A stretch of DNA of 63,353 nt from an uncultured Lachnospiraceae bacterium (GTDB lineage: Bacteria > Bacillota > Clostridia > Lachnospirales > Lachnospiraceae): positions 1 to 63,353 of the forward strand of contig CAJTKK010000019.1 of assembly GCA_910576535.1 (NCBI GenBank). Direction: 5' to 3'. A model generated the notes under the pieces. That model saw only the letters and a list, made by a program, of their open reading frames with translations. It made no database searches and was not told where the DNA came from. Below, in pieces: positions 42,893-50,467 of the stretch. The stretch's first letter is position 1, and every line of letters starts with the position of its first letter. A program made the position numbers and the translations under genes.

Positions 42893-43306
42893 ATGAGCGG
42901 AAAAATTATATTTAGTCCAGGTTCCTTTTTTCATGGAACAAAAGCTGATTTAAAAACAGGGGATTTTTTGGTTATCGGGAAGAAAAAGAATTATAACGAC
43001 AACCGAAAATCAAAATATGTTTATTTTGCCGGAACATTGGATGCCGCAATCTGGGGGGCAGAATTGGCAGAAGGGGACGGCAGGGAAAGAATATATGTTG
43101 TTGAACCAACCGGGGATTTTGAAGACGACCCAAACCTTACCGATAAAAAATTTCCGGGAAACCCTACCAAATCTTACAGAACTAAACATCCGTTAAAAAT
43201 TGTTGCTGAAGTAACAAAATGGGAAGGGCACTCCCCGGAAACTATAAACACTATGATTGAAAATCTAAAAAAATTATCTGAAAAAGGAATAAAAGCAATC
43301 GACTGA
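42893..43306 (+). CDS. arr: Rifamycin ADP-ribosyltransferase (Arr)
   Basis: A 137-residue enzyme that inactivates rifamycins by ADP-ribosylating the C23 hydroxyl with NAD. The sequence has the family's landmarks: SFFHGTKADLKTGDFLVIGK, then VYFAGTLDAAIWGAELAEG, RIYVVEPTGDFEDDPNLTDK and FPGNPTKSYRTKHPLKIV; length is typical. GAAAGGAAAATGAT precedes the ATG. It is divergent from the ROK repressor with no mobile element adjacent, so it may be a resident rather than recently acquired gene. Whether the host is rifampicin-resistant depends on expression. Confidence 0.93.
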   Translation: MSGKIIFSPGSFFHGTKADLKTGDFLVIGKKKNYNDNRKSKYVYFAGTLDAAIWGAELAEGDGRERIYVVEPTGDFEDDPNLTDKKFPGNPTKSYRTKHPLKIVAEVTKWEGHSPETINTMIENLKKLSEKGIKAID

Positions 43307-43382
43307 CTGTTGGCATAAAATCAAATAAATTCACAGACGAAATCCCCGGAAAGGTCATCCGCAGAACATACCCCCCCACCCC

Positions 43383-45290
43383 TTATTCCTCATATGCAAT
43401 CGTTTTATCCGTGAACTTCCGTTCCATATCATGCCTGATTTTTCTATTTTCTGCTGTATCAAAAAGAATAGAAAAATCATAATCTTCCGGGTAAAGTTCC
43501 GCCGCCTTCACATGCAGTTTCACCCTCTTATGGTTAATCCAAATCTTTTTCTCCCGAAGCTGTACCCTAAGGACGCCTTTTTCATTGACAGGCAGACATA
43601 CAATGCCAATCTTCTTATCCGGAAATACCATAACGCTGTCCCCGATTTGATATTTTTCCGGCAGACAGCCGTTTTTCTTAACTTTCCTGCTTTTTTTGAT
43701 TTTCGGTGTCCTCACTTCCGGGGCCGGCATTTCTTCTTCCTCTTCCAGATATGGATATTCCTTCGCTGCCTTCTCCCCATAAGCCGCTCTGACTGCCATT
43801 CTTATCATTTCAGGCGGCATCCCCAGCTTTTGGGCGATAAAAAAAGCGCAGCTTTCTCCGGCTTCCCCCATAATCATCCGGTAGACAGGCTTTAACGTCT
43901 CCCTGTCGAACTCCATCCGGGCGTTGACAATTCCTTCTGTTTTAGCGGCATAATCCTTTACTTCCGGATAATGAGTCGTAACCAGGAACAGACAGCCGGT
44001 TTGACGCAGCCGTTCCAAAATAGCGACCGCAATCCCCATTCCCTCTGTGGGATCCGTGCCGGAACCCAGTTCGTCCATCACCACCAGGCTGTCTCTATCA
44101 GCCTTCCTCACGATCTCCAGCGCATTCTTTATATGGGCGGAAAACGTGGACAAATTCTCCGTTATGTTCTGCCCATCCCCTATATCGCACAAATAAAGAC
44201 TGTTCATGCAGACATCCGCTTCTTCACATGCCACATGCAGCCCGTGCTGCGCCATAAGACAGTTCAATGCCACTGTTTTGACCGCAACAGTCTTCCCTCC
44301 TGTATTCGGCCCTGTTATGATAACACCCCGGATGCCCTTTCTCATTTCAAACTGTAGCGGCACGCAAATATCCTGATCCATCAACGGATGCCTTGCATTT
44401 TTCAGGCGGATTTTCCTCTCCACATTTATCCCCGGCTCTATCCCGTCCATGTCAAGGCTCAGTTTTCCTTTTGAAAAAATAAAATCCAGCTTTTCGGTCA
44501 CCCGCATATTCTCAGACATAACAGCCTCTCCATCCCCCACCATAGCTGTTAAGGTATAAAGAATGCGATGGATCTCATTTTCCTCTTCCTGCCTTAGCGC
44601 CTGCAATTCCTCATACATATTGGAAATACTGAGGGGTTCCACAAATACAGTATTCCCAGTGGCGGATTTGTCAACTGCGCTTCCAGGTATCTTCCATTTA
44701 CATTCCTTCTTTACCGGTATACAGATACGCCCATTCCTGATAGTTGAAAAATGATCTGCCATGCATTCCTTATGGGAACGGATGATCTGCTCTGCCTTCT
44801 GCCTCATCCTTTCTTCCAGATTTGCCATATCCCTTCTAGTCTGGAGCAGCAGCTTGGAAGCAAAATCATCCACTTCCCCGCCCCGGATCTGCCTTGCAAT
44901 TTCCTCCCTCAGCTCTTCCATGGAATCCAGGTTCATTTCATAATAGGCCAGCGGATTCCCATGCTGTTTCCCCCGTTCCAAATAGCTTTTCAGCCTCCCT
45001 GTTGCAACCAATGCTTTTTCGATGCGTTCTAACTGATAAGGCGTTAAACAGCTCCCTTTTACCGCCAGTCCCGTAATTTCCTTCGCCTCATCCATAGAAG
45101 ACAATGGCGGCGTACCGTTTTTCTCCATCAGTTCCCTGGCGTCCGACGTGTCTTTTAACTGCTTCCTAAGCTCAGCTTCATCCAAAAAACAGGAACTTCC
45201 TGCAATTTTAGCTTTCGCTTCTCCAGTAAGAGCTAATCCCGTCCATCTTTCCTTTACTTTATGAAATTCTAAAATATATTCTGTATTCAT
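43383..45290 (-). CDS. MutS2-like ATPase lacking the Smr nuclease domain
   Basis: A 635-residue MutS-family ATPase. The core and clamp region (about 15-310) is followed by the ATPase with Walker A GPNTGGKTVAVKT (about 340), the Q-loop/ST segment DGQNITENLSTFSAHIKN and Walker B VVMDELGSGTDPTEGMG, and the signature TTHYPEVKDYA. The protein ends shortly after a small GDSVMVFPDK strand domain with RKIRHDMERKF; the Smr nuclease found at the end of true MutS2 (about 785 residues) is missing. Related Smr-less proteins occur in clostridia, with unknown partners. The start has AAGGG upstream. A terminator hairpin lies just 34-73 nt before the start. Confidence 0.88.
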   Translation of the reverse strand: MNTEYILEFHKVKERWTGLALTGEAKAKIAGSSCFLDEAELRKQLKDTSDARELMEKNGTPPLSSMDEAKEITGLAVKGSCLTPYQLERIEKALVATGRLKSYLERGKQHGNPLAYYEMNLDSMEELREEIARQIRGGEVDDFASKLLLQTRRDMANLEERMRQKAEQIIRSHKECMADHFSTIRNGRICIPVKKECKWKIPGSAVDKSATGNTVFVEPLSISNMYEELQALRQEEENEIHRILYTLTAMVGDGEAVMSENMRVTEKLDFIFSKGKLSLDMDGIEPGINVERKIRLKNARHPLMDQDICVPLQFEMRKGIRGVIITGPNTGGKTVAVKTVALNCLMAQHGLHVACEEADVCMNSLYLCDIGDGQNITENLSTFSAHIKNALEIVRKADRDSLVVMDELGSGTDPTEGMGIAVAILERLRQTGCLFLVTTHYPEVKDYAAKTEGIVNARMEFDRETLKPVYRMIMGEAGESCAFFIAQKLGMPPEMIRMAVRAAYGEKAAKEYPYLEEEEEMPAPEVRTPKIKKSRKVKKNGCLPEKYQIGDSVMVFPDKKIGIVCLPVNEKGVLRVQLREKKIWINHKRVKLHVKAAELYPEDYDFSILFDTAENRKIRHDMERKFTDKTIAYEE

Positions 45291-45304
45291 CACTATACCC
45301 TTTC

Positions 45305-45619
45305 TTAAATAAAATAATAGGACAAAAAACAGCCCATAGCTGCACAAAGCAAAACTATGGGCTGTCTTATCCCAAAGAACACAAGTCCTAGCCACATCCG
45401 TGCCGGAACGCAGACGCAACAATATACGATAACCACAATGTTAAGCAAATGTAAGGCAGAAATGCCACAACCCGCCAAAATATGACCAAATGACAGGCCA
45501 TACCCCGCCGCAGGCAAAGAGGCATGTAACTCCCGGGGCATCCATCCAATGACTGCTTCACAGCCATTTGGTTTGTTGTCCACGAGAATCAACAGGCAGC
45601 ATAAGAAAACTGCTGCCAT
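45305..45619 (-). CDS. Possible small hydrophobic protein upstream of the MutS2-like gene
   Basis: A 104-codon frame (MAAVFLCCLLILVDNKPNGC through RMWLGLVFFGIRQPIVLL) with two or three hydrophobic segments that stops 14 nt before the MutS2-like start. It has no ribosome binding site at its ATG; the nearest good one (TTTGGAGG at about 45675) starts a different 12-codon frame, so a frameshift may be present. Its 3' end also forms a perfect terminator hairpin. Could be a real gene, a decayed gene or a leader region. ComEC-like similarity was considered and is not convincing. Confidence 0.35.
   Translation of the reverse strand: MAAVFLCCLLILVDNKPNGCEAVIGWMPRELHASLPAAGYGLSFGHILAGCGISALHLLNIVVIVYCCVCVPARMWLGLVFFGIRQPIVLLCAAMGCFLSYYFI
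45324..45365 (-). terminator. Hairpin terminator ahead of the MutS2-like gene
   Basis: ACAGCCCATAG (329-339) and CTATGGGCTGT (355-365) form a perfect 11-bp stem with a 15-nt loop, followed on the minus strand by TTTTT. It lies 34 nt upstream of the MutS2-like start, leaving no space for a separate promoter. Confidence 0.65.
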
Positions 45620-45819
45620 TGCAATATTTAATTTGCAATTTTCACCTTTACATCCACCGCTAACATATAAAATCCTCCAAAAAATCTCTGACAGATAGAA
45701 TTATAATCCTCCGCAGGCTTTCCGTCAACCCTTTTTGGACATGGCAATCCATTTCCAAAGACTGTTCGGATCCCTGTTATCATGGTTGTTCCTATCTGCC
45801 CGGCTTACTGCCACAGCTA

Positions 45820-48054
45820 TCAATCATTGGATTTTGCAGTAATTTCATACATCACCGACAGAAAATCCATACAGCCCCCGCTTCCGTCAACGACTTGACC
45901 CGAAGATTTATCTTCCAGCATCAGTCCATATTGCATCAGTTCATCCCCATACGCATCGTAAGAATGGTATCTTCCCTGCACATGATATTCCTGATGCTCA
46001 AGCAGCCCGTAAAGCGGCAGGCGCCTATACGGCCCATTTGTCTCGCTTAATATCCGCACCACGGTTACCAGCGCCCTGCTGCCATCCGGCTCCGCCACTT
46101 CCCACCCCGCAAAATTGCCTTCAAAAGGGCTGAGCAGACGATAAAAGTCCCCCTTTGAAAAAAGTGTCCTGTTTTTCTTATAAAAAACAACCTGTTTTTT
46201 TACGGTTTCGATTTCCTCCGCATTTAGCTTGTTCAAATCCAGCTCATATCCAAAAGCCCCTGTATAAGCCACATCCCCTCTAGTCTCTATCGGGGTCATA
46301 CGTCCAACCTGTTCGTTTGGACAAGCTGATACATGCGCCCCCATACAGCTTAACGGATAGCAAAGGCTGGTTCCATATTGAATTTTCAGCCGTTCAATAG
46401 CATCCGAATCATCGGAAACCCACCCCTGAGGGGCATAATATAACATCCCGGCGTCAAACCGCCCGCCGCCGCTGGAACAGGATTCGATCAGAAGTTTGGG
46501 GAAATCCTGTATCAGACGTTCATGAAGATCATACACCCCAAGAATATAACGGTGGAAAATCTCTCCCTGCCGGTCAGACGGATATGCCGCTGAATAGCAT
46601 TCGCTGATCGAACGGTTCATATCCCACTTGATGTAACTGATTTCCGCTTCTGACAAAAGCTTATGCATCTGCCTGTAAATAGCATCCACCACTTCTTTCC
46701 GGGAAAAATCCAGCACATACTGATTCCTTCCATGGGATATGCTGCGCCCCGGCGTCTGAAGGATATAATCGGGATGATCCCTGAAAAAGTCACTGTCTTT
46801 GTTCACCATCTCCGGTTCAAACCATAAACCGAATTTCATCCCAAGCTGCCCTACTTTTTTTGCCAGCCCTTCGATTCCCTCCGGCAGTTTTTCCCTGTTA
46901 GCCTTCCAATCTCCCAGCCCTCTCTTATCATCGTTGCGCCTGCCGAACCAGCCATCATCCAAAACAAACAGTTCAATGCCGCATTCCTTTGCCTTACGGG
47001 CAAACTGAAGCAGATCCGCTTCCACGTAATGAAACTGGGTAGCCTCCCAGTTATTGATTAAGACGGGCCGTTCCCGGTCCCTCCAATATCCCCTGGCCAG
47101 CCTTGTCCTGTAAAGCCGGTGGAACTGGCGGCTCATGCCGTTTAACCCTTCTTTTGAATATACCATCACTGCTTCCGGGGCAACAAAAACATTCTGCGGT
47201 TCCAGCTTCCATCTGAACCCAAACGGGTTGATCCCTATCATCATGCGCAGAACCTGATAATTATCCACCTCCGCCTGCGCCAGAAAGTTGCCGCTGTACA
47301 ACAGGCTGAACCCATAAACATCCCCCCTATGCTCCGTGGCGTCCTTCCTTTTTAATGCCAAAAACGGGTTATGCTGATGGGATGAATTCCCTCTCATGCT
47401 GGATACCGATGTCACCCCAGTCTCCAATTCCCTTACTTTTATAAACCGTTCCCTTGCCCATGCCCCCGATAACTGTATGCTCTGATAATCCGCATCCGGC
47501 ATATCCACGCTCATGCTCATCGCCCTGTTAATGAATAAATCCTCTTCCCCGCAATTGAAAAATCTTACGCTTCTTGCGATTGCATCCACATCCCTGAAAA
47601 TACTATAAGAAAAAACCGCTTCCAGGTTCCTCCACGCATCCTTCATCCGGATCTCCAACGTCTCCGCTTCCCCATCTTCTTCCGTATAAGTCGCCGGAAG
47701 GCCATCCAGGCTCTTTTTCCCCTTTATAATTTCATATCCCTGATATTCCAGCTTGCAAATGCAGCTCCCATCCCCTCCTTGCACTTCCAGGGCAGGATAA
47801 CGGTAATCGGAAGTCCCAAAACAAGGGTATTCCTGGCGCAAATGTTCATATGAAGTATACAGATCCCCTTCCCGGATATAAGTTGTCATCGGCCGGTGCG
47901 CTTTTTCTGCCATATGCAGATAGCTACCCTCCACACGCAGCGCTTTTCCAAAATATAAATGCCCTAACTGCCCGCTTTCCATTATATAAAACAAATAACT
48001 GATCCGCCCGTTATTTAAATGGAATATCTTATCCTTTTCATGAAATGTAATCAT
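45820..48054 (-). CDS. Alpha-galactosidase (GH36)
   Basis: A 744-residue cytosolic GH36 enzyme that removes terminal alpha-galactose from raffinose-type sugars. The N-terminal beta-supersandwich (1-330) leads into the barrel with NNWEATQFHYVEADL, LDDGWFGRRNDDKRGLGDW and FGLWFEPEMVN. The nucleophile is Asp in YIKWDMNR (about 481) and the acid/base Asp is in GWVSDDSDAIERLK (about 549). The length suits the 720-750 residue bacterial subgroup, and no signal peptide is present. A promoter and a hairpin-bearing leader lie upstream. No dedicated sugar transporter is adjacent; the GPH symporter 6 kb away is possible. Confidence 0.95.
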   Translation of the reverse strand: MITFHEKDKIFHLNNGRISYLFYIMESGQLGHLYFGKALRVEGSYLHMAEKAHRPMTTYIREGDLYTSYEHLRQEYPCFGTSDYRYPALEVQGGDGSCICKLEYQGYEIIKGKKSLDGLPATYTEEDGEAETLEIRMKDAWRNLEAVFSYSIFRDVDAIARSVRFFNCGEEDLFINRAMSMSVDMPDADYQSIQLSGAWARERFIKVRELETGVTSVSSMRGNSSHQHNPFLALKRKDATEHRGDVYGFSLLYSGNFLAQAEVDNYQVLRMMIGINPFGFRWKLEPQNVFVAPEAVMVYSKEGLNGMSRQFHRLYRTRLARGYWRDRERPVLINNWEATQFHYVEADLLQFARKAKECGIELFVLDDGWFGRRNDDKRGLGDWKANREKLPEGIEGLAKKVGQLGMKFGLWFEPEMVNKDSDFFRDHPDYILQTPGRSISHGRNQYVLDFSRKEVVDAIYRQMHKLLSEAEISYIKWDMNRSISECYSAAYPSDRQGEIFHRYILGVYDLHERLIQDFPKLLIESCSSGGGRFDAGMLYYAPQGWVSDDSDAIERLKIQYGTSLCYPLSCMGAHVSACPNEQVGRMTPIETRGDVAYTGAFGYELDLNKLNAEEIETVKKQVVFYKKNRTLFSKGDFYRLLSPFEGNFAGWEVAEPDGSRALVTVVRILSETNGPYRRLPLYGLLEHQEYHVQGRYHSYDAYGDELMQYGLMLEDKSSGQVVDGSGGCMDFLSVMYEITAKSND

Positions 48055-48078
48055 AAACTCTCCTTCCCGCTAACCGCT

Positions 48079-48136
48079 GCGGAATCTCAAATCAGATGAG
48101 AAATGCCGCTTTTTCGGCATTTCTCTGGTTTCTCCG
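48079..48136 (-). promoter_or_regulatory. Hairpin in the alpha-galactosidase leader
   Basis: GAGAAATGCCG and CGGCATTTCTC form a perfect 11-bp stem with a 6-nt loop; GCGGA and TCCGC pair outside it. There is no T run, so it is not a plain terminator. It may stabilise the message or hide the ribosome binding site (inference). Confidence 0.45.
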
Positions 48137-48184
48137 CAGCCAGAAACAGCCGCCATCCCAGCTCATCCATCCGGCTGCGCCTTT

Positions 48185-48212
48185 ATTATACTTCCCCTTG
48201 CCATATTGTCAA
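48185..48212 (-). promoter_or_regulatory. Promoter of the alpha-galactosidase gene
   Basis: Perfect TTGACA (48207-48212) and perfect TATAAT (48185-48190) with 16-nt spacing; start near 48178, giving a leader of about 120 nt. Confidence 0.75.
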
Positions 48213-48305
48213 TGCCTTTCCGCTATTTATTCAAGATAACCATATTCAGGACAGCAAGGATGCTTCCCTTCCCAAAGCCCGGCCTGGGCATAAAAAGAAC
48301 AGTCT

Positions 48306-48334
48306 TTGACATCCGCCGTCTCTTGTGCTATGCT
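48306..48334 (+). promoter_or_regulatory. Promoter of the LytTR regulator gene
   Basis: TTGACA (48306-48311) and TATGCT (48329-48334) are spaced 17 nt. The predicted start, 48341 or 48342, coincides with the ATG of the response regulator, so the mRNA would be leaderless. Confidence 0.6.
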
Positions 48335-48341
48335 TGAACCG

Positions 48342-49076
48342 ATGAAAATAATAATTTGCGATGACAGTATTGAAGACTTAATAAAAATTGACAAGGTTTT
48401 ACACAAGTACATAGGGTTTCACCCGGATACCAGCGTTGAAATCAGCAAATATTCCAATCCAACCAAACTATATGAAAAGATATGTGAAAAGGAATTGGCA
48501 GATATTTACATATTGGATATGCTTATGTCTGAGAAAACAGGAATCGACATCGGCAATCAGATCAGAAAATCCGGAAGAAGTAACGTAATTATTTATATTA
48601 CTTCTTCCGATGATTTTGCCTTGGACGCTTACCGCGTACATGCCGCAAGATATTTGCTAAAGCCTGTCAGGGAAGAAGATTTTTTTGAAGCATTGGACTA
48701 TGCCCTGTCTTGTATCGAGGTAAAAAGAGGCCCCGTCTATTTGACAAAAACAAAAAACGGTTTTGTCTCCGTCCCTTACTCCAAGATAGAATATATTGAG
48801 AACGCATCCCGCATCCTGGACATCCATCTGACGGACGGGGAAAATATAAAAAGTATTTTTATCAGGACATCTTTTGATTCGGAAGTAGAAGAACTGCTTC
48901 ATAACAGAAGTTTTCTCCAGATCCACAAATCATTTGTAATTAATTTAAAATATGTGAAAAAGTTGACGCAAAACAACATCATTATGGAAAGCGGCGCTAA
49001 TCTTCCCGTCAGCAAAGCGAGAAGCGCATCTGTCAAAAAAGAATATCTTTTATTTGTTTCCGAACAATACAGGTAG
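48342..49076 (+). CDS. LytTR-family response regulator (AgrA/VirR type)
   Basis: A 244-residue two-component regulator. The receiver domain (1-120) has the acidic pair in ICDDSIEDL and the phospho-acceptor Asp59 in IYILDML, with the conserved Thr/Ser and Lys in ITSSDDF and LLKPVREEDF. The LytTR DNA-binding domain (about 130-240) has VPYSKIEYIENASRILDI and FLQIHKSFVINLKYVKKL. No Shine-Dalgarno is present near ATG 48342. It is followed 9 nt later by its sensor kinase, an AgrA-AgrC arrangement often used for peptide quorum sensing; no peptide precursor gene was found here. Confidence 0.93.
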   Translation: MKIIICDDSIEDLIKIDKVLHKYIGFHPDTSVEISKYSNPTKLYEKICEKELADIYILDMLMSEKTGIDIGNQIRKSGRSNVIIYITSSDDFALDAYRVHAARYLLKPVREEDFFEALDYALSCIEVKRGPVYLTKTKNGFVSVPYSKIEYIENASRILDIHLTDGENIKSIFIRTSFDSEVEELLHNRSFLQIHKSFVINLKYVKKLTQNNIIMESGANLPVSKARSASVKKEYLLFVSEQYR

Positions 49077-49085
49077 GAGCCGGGT

Positions 49086-50378
49086 ATGGGTTATTTCAAA
49101 AATTTTTCTTATATCATCAGTCATCTGTTTTTAATGCTGTTCATTTATTTATTCGTCACTCACCGTTATTCCAAAAGAAAGACAATAGGAATTTGTTTTT
49201 CTTCTTTTTTACTATTATCCTTATCCGACTGCCTAAAGATGAATATTTTTCCAGGCAGCAGCCTTTGTTATCTGATTGTCACCCTTTTCCAGATATTTGT
49301 CACACAGTTTACCGGACTTTTTATTTCCAAAACAAGGGACAGCAAAGTTCTTTTTATGGGGCTTACTTCATCCAATTATGTAATAGCCGGCAGTATTGCG
49401 GCCTCTATTTTCCATATTTATACAAACAATATGCTTCTTTCCCTGATCGGAAGCTCCATCATCCATCTCGCGATCCTATTATTCCTTTATATTAAAATCC
49501 GGGACATATGGCTGTACTGCTATGAAAAGGAAGCTATGAAAGACTGGTGGGGGTTATGCCTGATCCCTTCTCTTTTTTATTGCGGCTTTTTCTGCCTCGC
49601 CATTTTCCCCTATTCGCTTTATGATATGCCTCATAATATTTATGGGGTCACCATATTTATTGTCACTATGTTTGCATCTTACGTAGCTGTATTCCGGTAT
49701 GTGGAGAGCGAATCAAACCGGACTAGCGTTTACTGGAAAAATGCATTATTTGAAACTTACATCAAAGGTTTGGAAAACCAATATGTGCTAGTGGAACAGT
49801 CTGAAAAAAATATGAGGATCCTGCGGCATGATATGCGGCATTATTCCAACATGATAGACTCTCTTCTTTCACAAGGGGAATATGGGGAAATCAGAAAAAT
49901 AACCGAATACATAAACGGGGTAACCGATGAAAATAAAGTAATAAAGCACTGTGACAATATTGTTATTGATTCCATTCTTTCCTCCATGATAGGAAAGGCG
50001 GATTCCTTGGATGTTGATATCCACCCTGACGTCAGCGTACCCAAAGATCCCCCGGTCAATAAATATGAGTTAGCGGCAGTCATCGCCAATCTGCTGGAAA
50101 ATGCCCTGATTTGTGTAAAGGATTTCGAGCAAAAAGAAAGAAGATATATTGAAGCTAAAATTCACTGTACACAGGAACATTTGCTGATACAGATAAAAAA
50201 CGAATGTGAAAAAGAAATAATTTTCGATCCTTTCACAGGCCTTCCAAAAAGCAAAAAAGGCAGAGGACACGGTTTAGGTATGCAGAGCATATCCGCTTTT
50301 TCGGATAAAATAGGAGGAAACATCGGCTGCTTTTGCGAGAACAACATTTTCTGCATGATTATTTTTGCGAAATTTTAG
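49086..50378 (+). CDS. GHKL sensor histidine kinase (AgrC type)
   Basis: A 430-residue membrane kinase partner of the upstream regulator. Six or so transmembrane helices fill residues 1-220. The histidine is in MRILRHDMRHYSNM (about 245), the ATP-binding N box is VIANLLENALICV and the G box is KGRGHGLGMQS. This is the polytopic sensor layout of AgrC-like kinases, which detect small molecules or peptides, but ligand is unknown. AGGAG lies 6 nt before the ATG. The two genes form an operon and may also feed into the GGDEF gene 90 nt downstream. Confidence 0.92.
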   Translation: MGYFKNFSYIISHLFLMLFIYLFVTHRYSKRKTIGICFSSFLLLSLSDCLKMNIFPGSSLCYLIVTLFQIFVTQFTGLFISKTRDSKVLFMGLTSSNYVIAGSIAASIFHIYTNNMLLSLIGSSIIHLAILLFLYIKIRDIWLYCYEKEAMKDWWGLCLIPSLFYCGFFCLAIFPYSLYDMPHNIYGVTIFIVTMFASYVAVFRYVESESNRTSVYWKNALFETYIKGLENQYVLVEQSEKNMRILRHDMRHYSNMIDSLLSQGEYGEIRKITEYINGVTDENKVIKHCDNIVIDSILSSMIGKADSLDVDIHPDVSVPKDPPVNKYELAAVIANLLENALICVKDFEQKERRYIEAKIHCTQEHLLIQIKNECEKEIIFDPFTGLPKSKKGRGHGLGMQSISAFSDKIGGNIGCFCENNIFCMIIFAKF

Positions 50379-50467
50379 GCTGGATTGCGAAAAAATGGGC
50401 AGCATTGCGGAAAAAGAACACGGTATAATAAAAAAAATATGATAATGAAAACACTGAGGATCCTTCC

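Noticed and set aside
45305..45619. ComEC-like identity for the 104-codon hydrophobic frame
   Set aside because: A short segment (GHILAGCGISALHL) resembles ComEC by chance; length and the rest of the sequence do not fit.
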